From the NCBI GenBank assembly GCA_022828445.1, contig JAIZZJ010000004.1:1550001-1614000 (forward strand): DNA of 64,000 nt, written 5' to 3'. The DNA is from Graphiopsis chlorocephala (taxonomy: Eukaryota; Ascomycota; Dothideomycetes; Cladosporiales; Cladosporiaceae). Below are positions 62,174 to 64,000 of this stretch, piece after piece (the stretch's first letter is position 1; each line of letters starts with the position of its first letter). The position numbers and the translations under genes were made by a program. The notes under the pieces were generated by a model. It had not been told where the DNA came from. It searched no databases and worked only from the letters and a program-made list of their open reading frames with translations.

Positions 62174-62770
62174 TCAACCGAACACTTGAGGGCCAAGGAC
62201 ATCTCGCAGTGATTGCTGCTGGCGGATGTAGACAGCCTGCCTCTCATTCGTGCGGCTGTCCGTGATCGAGACGAACGTGAGAAACACCTCAAGAACGTGG
62301 TTTGTCATGTCGTATTGCTGTTCGCTCGCAGCCACAATCTGTTCGCTCGGACCATATTCTTCATCGGTGACAGACTCGACGGTGGGAGCACGGTGTCTTT
62401 TGAGCGTTGGTGCCTTTGCTGTGTCCATTTCTCCGTAGTGATCGAGTGGCCTTTCTTTTCGGACGCTACGTTCATCTCTCCGTGCGACATTCTCAGCTTC
62501 AGCTTGGGCTTCGTAGAGTCGCGAGTGGAGGTCTTTGATGACAACCTCTTGCTCTCTGCAAAGGTGGTGATAAGAAGTGAGCCGCCGATCCAGACTGTCA
62601 AGCTGTGACCTGAGCGTAGCCTTTTCGGTGTCATGGTCCATGCAGTAGAAGCGCAATTGCTCGAGCTCGTGCTGGGAGCGGTCGAAGGATATCTCAGAGC
62701 GCTCGTTGGAGTGATGCGCTTGTTGGTGGAGGAGGAGTACGTTGATGCTGCTCGCTTGCGTTGGTGCATG
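62174..62770 (-). pseudogene. Coiled-coil protein fragment
   Basis: The minus-strand frame ending at 62174 encodes coiled-coil-like sequence: ERSEISFDRSQHELEQLRFY, EKATLRSQLDSLDRRLTSYH and VVIKDLHSRLYEAQAEAENV. The frame is open upstream to about 62770 without an ATG in the right place (the ATG at 62769 is in a different frame), so the 5' part may be an unrecognised exon or decayed. The C-terminal half (AASEQQYDMTNHVLEVFLTF) is not domain-like. It lies next to the clearly broken gene at 63104-63854, and may be part of the same decayed locus. Confidence in a functional protein is low. Confidence 0.4.
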
Positions 62771-63103
62771 ATGTGTCAGGCGTTGAAAACAATGTCGGCG
62801 ATGGTGTTTAAGAATGTGTGTTTGGGTGGTTCACTTGTAGGAAGATTAGTTCACCAGACAAGAACATGTCCGCCTCACTCTTGCTTCATAACAATGTTCT
62901 TTGGCTGGAAGCCGCGATGTACACCCCCTACTCTCCAACGCCAGCTTCTGCACCGCCCGGAGCTTTGTGTCATCCGTTGTAAATACTTTCTGTAACATCC
63001 ATGATTCGTTTTGGTAAAAGGTTTCATTCAGTATCCAACACAGAGAACCGTCGACTTGTTTTACCATCCGCAATGGTATTAGGTCACACATCCGAATCCA
63101 CGC
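62771..63103. other. Region between the two decayed coiled-coil units
   Basis: A minus-strand frame (63091-62846) reads MCDLIPLRMVKQVDGSLCWI and later LQKVFTTDDTKLRAVQKLAL, which is protein-like but unassigned. It could be an exon of a larger decayed gene spanning 62174-63854. Confidence 0.3.
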
Positions 63104-63854
63104 TCATGTGTCGCCATGATATCGAGAACCAAATCCCAATTCAAAATGCGGCACCCAACGTTTCTCATGTGTAGGACTTCCACTTACTTGAACCAAAGCC
63201 TTGTCCATATCTGACACTTCGCGGCCGTGGTGCTCGAAGACCCATGAGCTCGGTGACTTTCCACCGTAGGCACCTGCCAGTACCAACTCGCTGAACTTTG
63301 TCGAGCCTCTCTTGACCACAGATTTTGGCTCCCCTTTCTTGGTCTTGAACTTTTGGGTGAGTTTGATCTCCATCCATCGATATAGGCTCGTGTTGTTCGC
63401 GCGTTGCGCTTTGTCGAGTTTGGCCTTGTGCTTTTCATTCAGCTCGGCGATCTGTCTGCGGTGTTCAGCGGTTTATCGCGCTCGAGCTCTGCTACATGTT
63501 GCGCCAGTCCACGGTTCACTCGTTCGAAAGTGCTCTTCGCTACTTCATGGTCGGCCACGGACTTTTTGAGCGTCTTGTCCCTTCGGCGGTTTTGGTGGTC
63601 ACTTCTTGAGCCGCCTCTTGTTTCGTTTTCTCAACAGCCGCAGCGAAGTGTGCCTTCAGTCCTCAGATCTGATCTTCGTAGGTTTGCTCCATGGTCTCCA
63701 ATTGCTGCTTGTAGCCCTCAGTTAGACGGTTGACGTATTAGTCGTACGATTCCTTAATCCCCGCGGCCTCGACGGCCGACTGAATGGATTCGACTCTGGT
63801 GTTCTTGCGAGCGGAAGTATCTTTGGTGATTTTGAAGGCATTATTCGACGCCAT
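63104..63854 (-). pseudogene. Broken coiled-coil protein gene with two nonsense codons
   Basis: From ATG 63854 the frame reads MASNNAFKITKDTSARKN and VESIQSAVEAAGIKESYD, then a TAA at 63738-63740. The frame continues as obvious coding sequence (YVNRLTEGYKQQLETMEQTY) to a TGA at 63663-63665, then GLKAHFAAAVEKTKQEAAQE. Two frame changes follow (near 63575 and near 63460), after which STFERVNRGLAQHVAELERD and HKAKLDKAQRANNTSLYRWM and the helical C-terminal part (MEIKLTQKFKTKKG, KFSELVLAGAYGGKSPSSWV) are read. A perfect GTAAGT donor follows ALVQ. TAA and TGA could each come from one C-to-T change (CAA, CGA). This is a clear relic of a coiled-coil protein gene; original function unknown. Confidence 0.75.
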
Positions 63855-63944
63855 CTTGGCTGGTGAAGGTCGTGTTGTAGTATCTGACGATGAGTGCCTG
63901 CACTGTGCTCTGGGTTACCAGGGTTACCTTAGGGTTGAGTGAAA

Positions 63945-64000
63945 TCACACACACACACACGTGCATGTCCATGTACATATACATGTACGTGTACACGTAC
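63945..64000. repeat. (AC)n and alternating purine-pyrimidine tract at the window edge
   Basis: A CACACACACAC run followed by ATGTACATATACATGTACG-type palindromic alternating sequence to the window end. This class of DNA can adopt Z-form and is mutation-prone; the tract may continue beyond the window. Confidence 0.8.

Noticed and set aside
63920..63936. GGGTTACCTTAGGGTT, resembling telomere repeat
   Set aside because: Only one TTAGGG unit; no tandem array, so not a telomere or clear interstitial telomeric tract.

Overview
The window looks like a filamentous ascomycete chromosome, most likely a Dothideomycete. Introns are short (about 50-65 bases, plus one of 213) with GTRNGT donors and CTGAC/CTAAY-like branch points. 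Intergenic stretches are long. Families include a VPS13 lipid-transfer giant, Cdc42, a Sec7-PH ArfGEF, a SIT-type siderophore transporter, a CysA-like serine O-acetyltransferase, 2EXR/F-box-like proteins, and a small Cys-rich protein of the MCDYTQVE type that I associate with Dothideomycetes. The species cannot be fixed from sequence alone.

Layout. 0-3 kb: RBBP6-type RING plus RS-domain protein. 3-9.3 kb: gene-poor, one three-exon small Cys-rich gene. 9.4-14 kb: glycerol kinase and a DUF3429/TMEM69-like membrane protein. 14.5-24.2 kb: intronless VPS13. 24.6-29 kb: an acidic hypothetical protein, a stand-alone thioesterase with a GC-AG intron, and a secreted protein of eight tandem CNPAH repeats. 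30-33 kb: two 2EXR-like genes and a frame-broken ankyrin-like unit. 33.4-36.2 kb: serine O-acetyltransferase and a Zn2Cys6-like protein. 36.2-44.7 kb: accessory, decayed region with a damaged 5S rRNA copy, a PD-(D/E)XK-like gene broken at an A9 run, a poorly delimited membrane-protein gene and an intact 5S rRNA gene whose flank is duplicated around the damaged copy. 44.8-46 kb: secreted protein with dibasic sites. 46.8-61.3 kb: disordered/coiled-coil protein, five-exon cdc42, siderophore transporter with an ATCAGATAA site upstream, and a Sec7-PH ArfGEF. 62-64 kb: decayed coiled-coil genes with nonsense codons.

Genes do not form one cluster. Conserved housekeeping genes (lipid transfer, polarity, vesicle traffic, cysteine and glycerol metabolism) alternate with fast-evolving accessory segments at 26-33, 36-46 and 62-64 kb. 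The strongest unexpected signals are the duplicated 5S segment with transition-biased damage in one copy, several broken accessory genes, and the repeat-built secreted protein. I did not find a convincing new multi-gene system.
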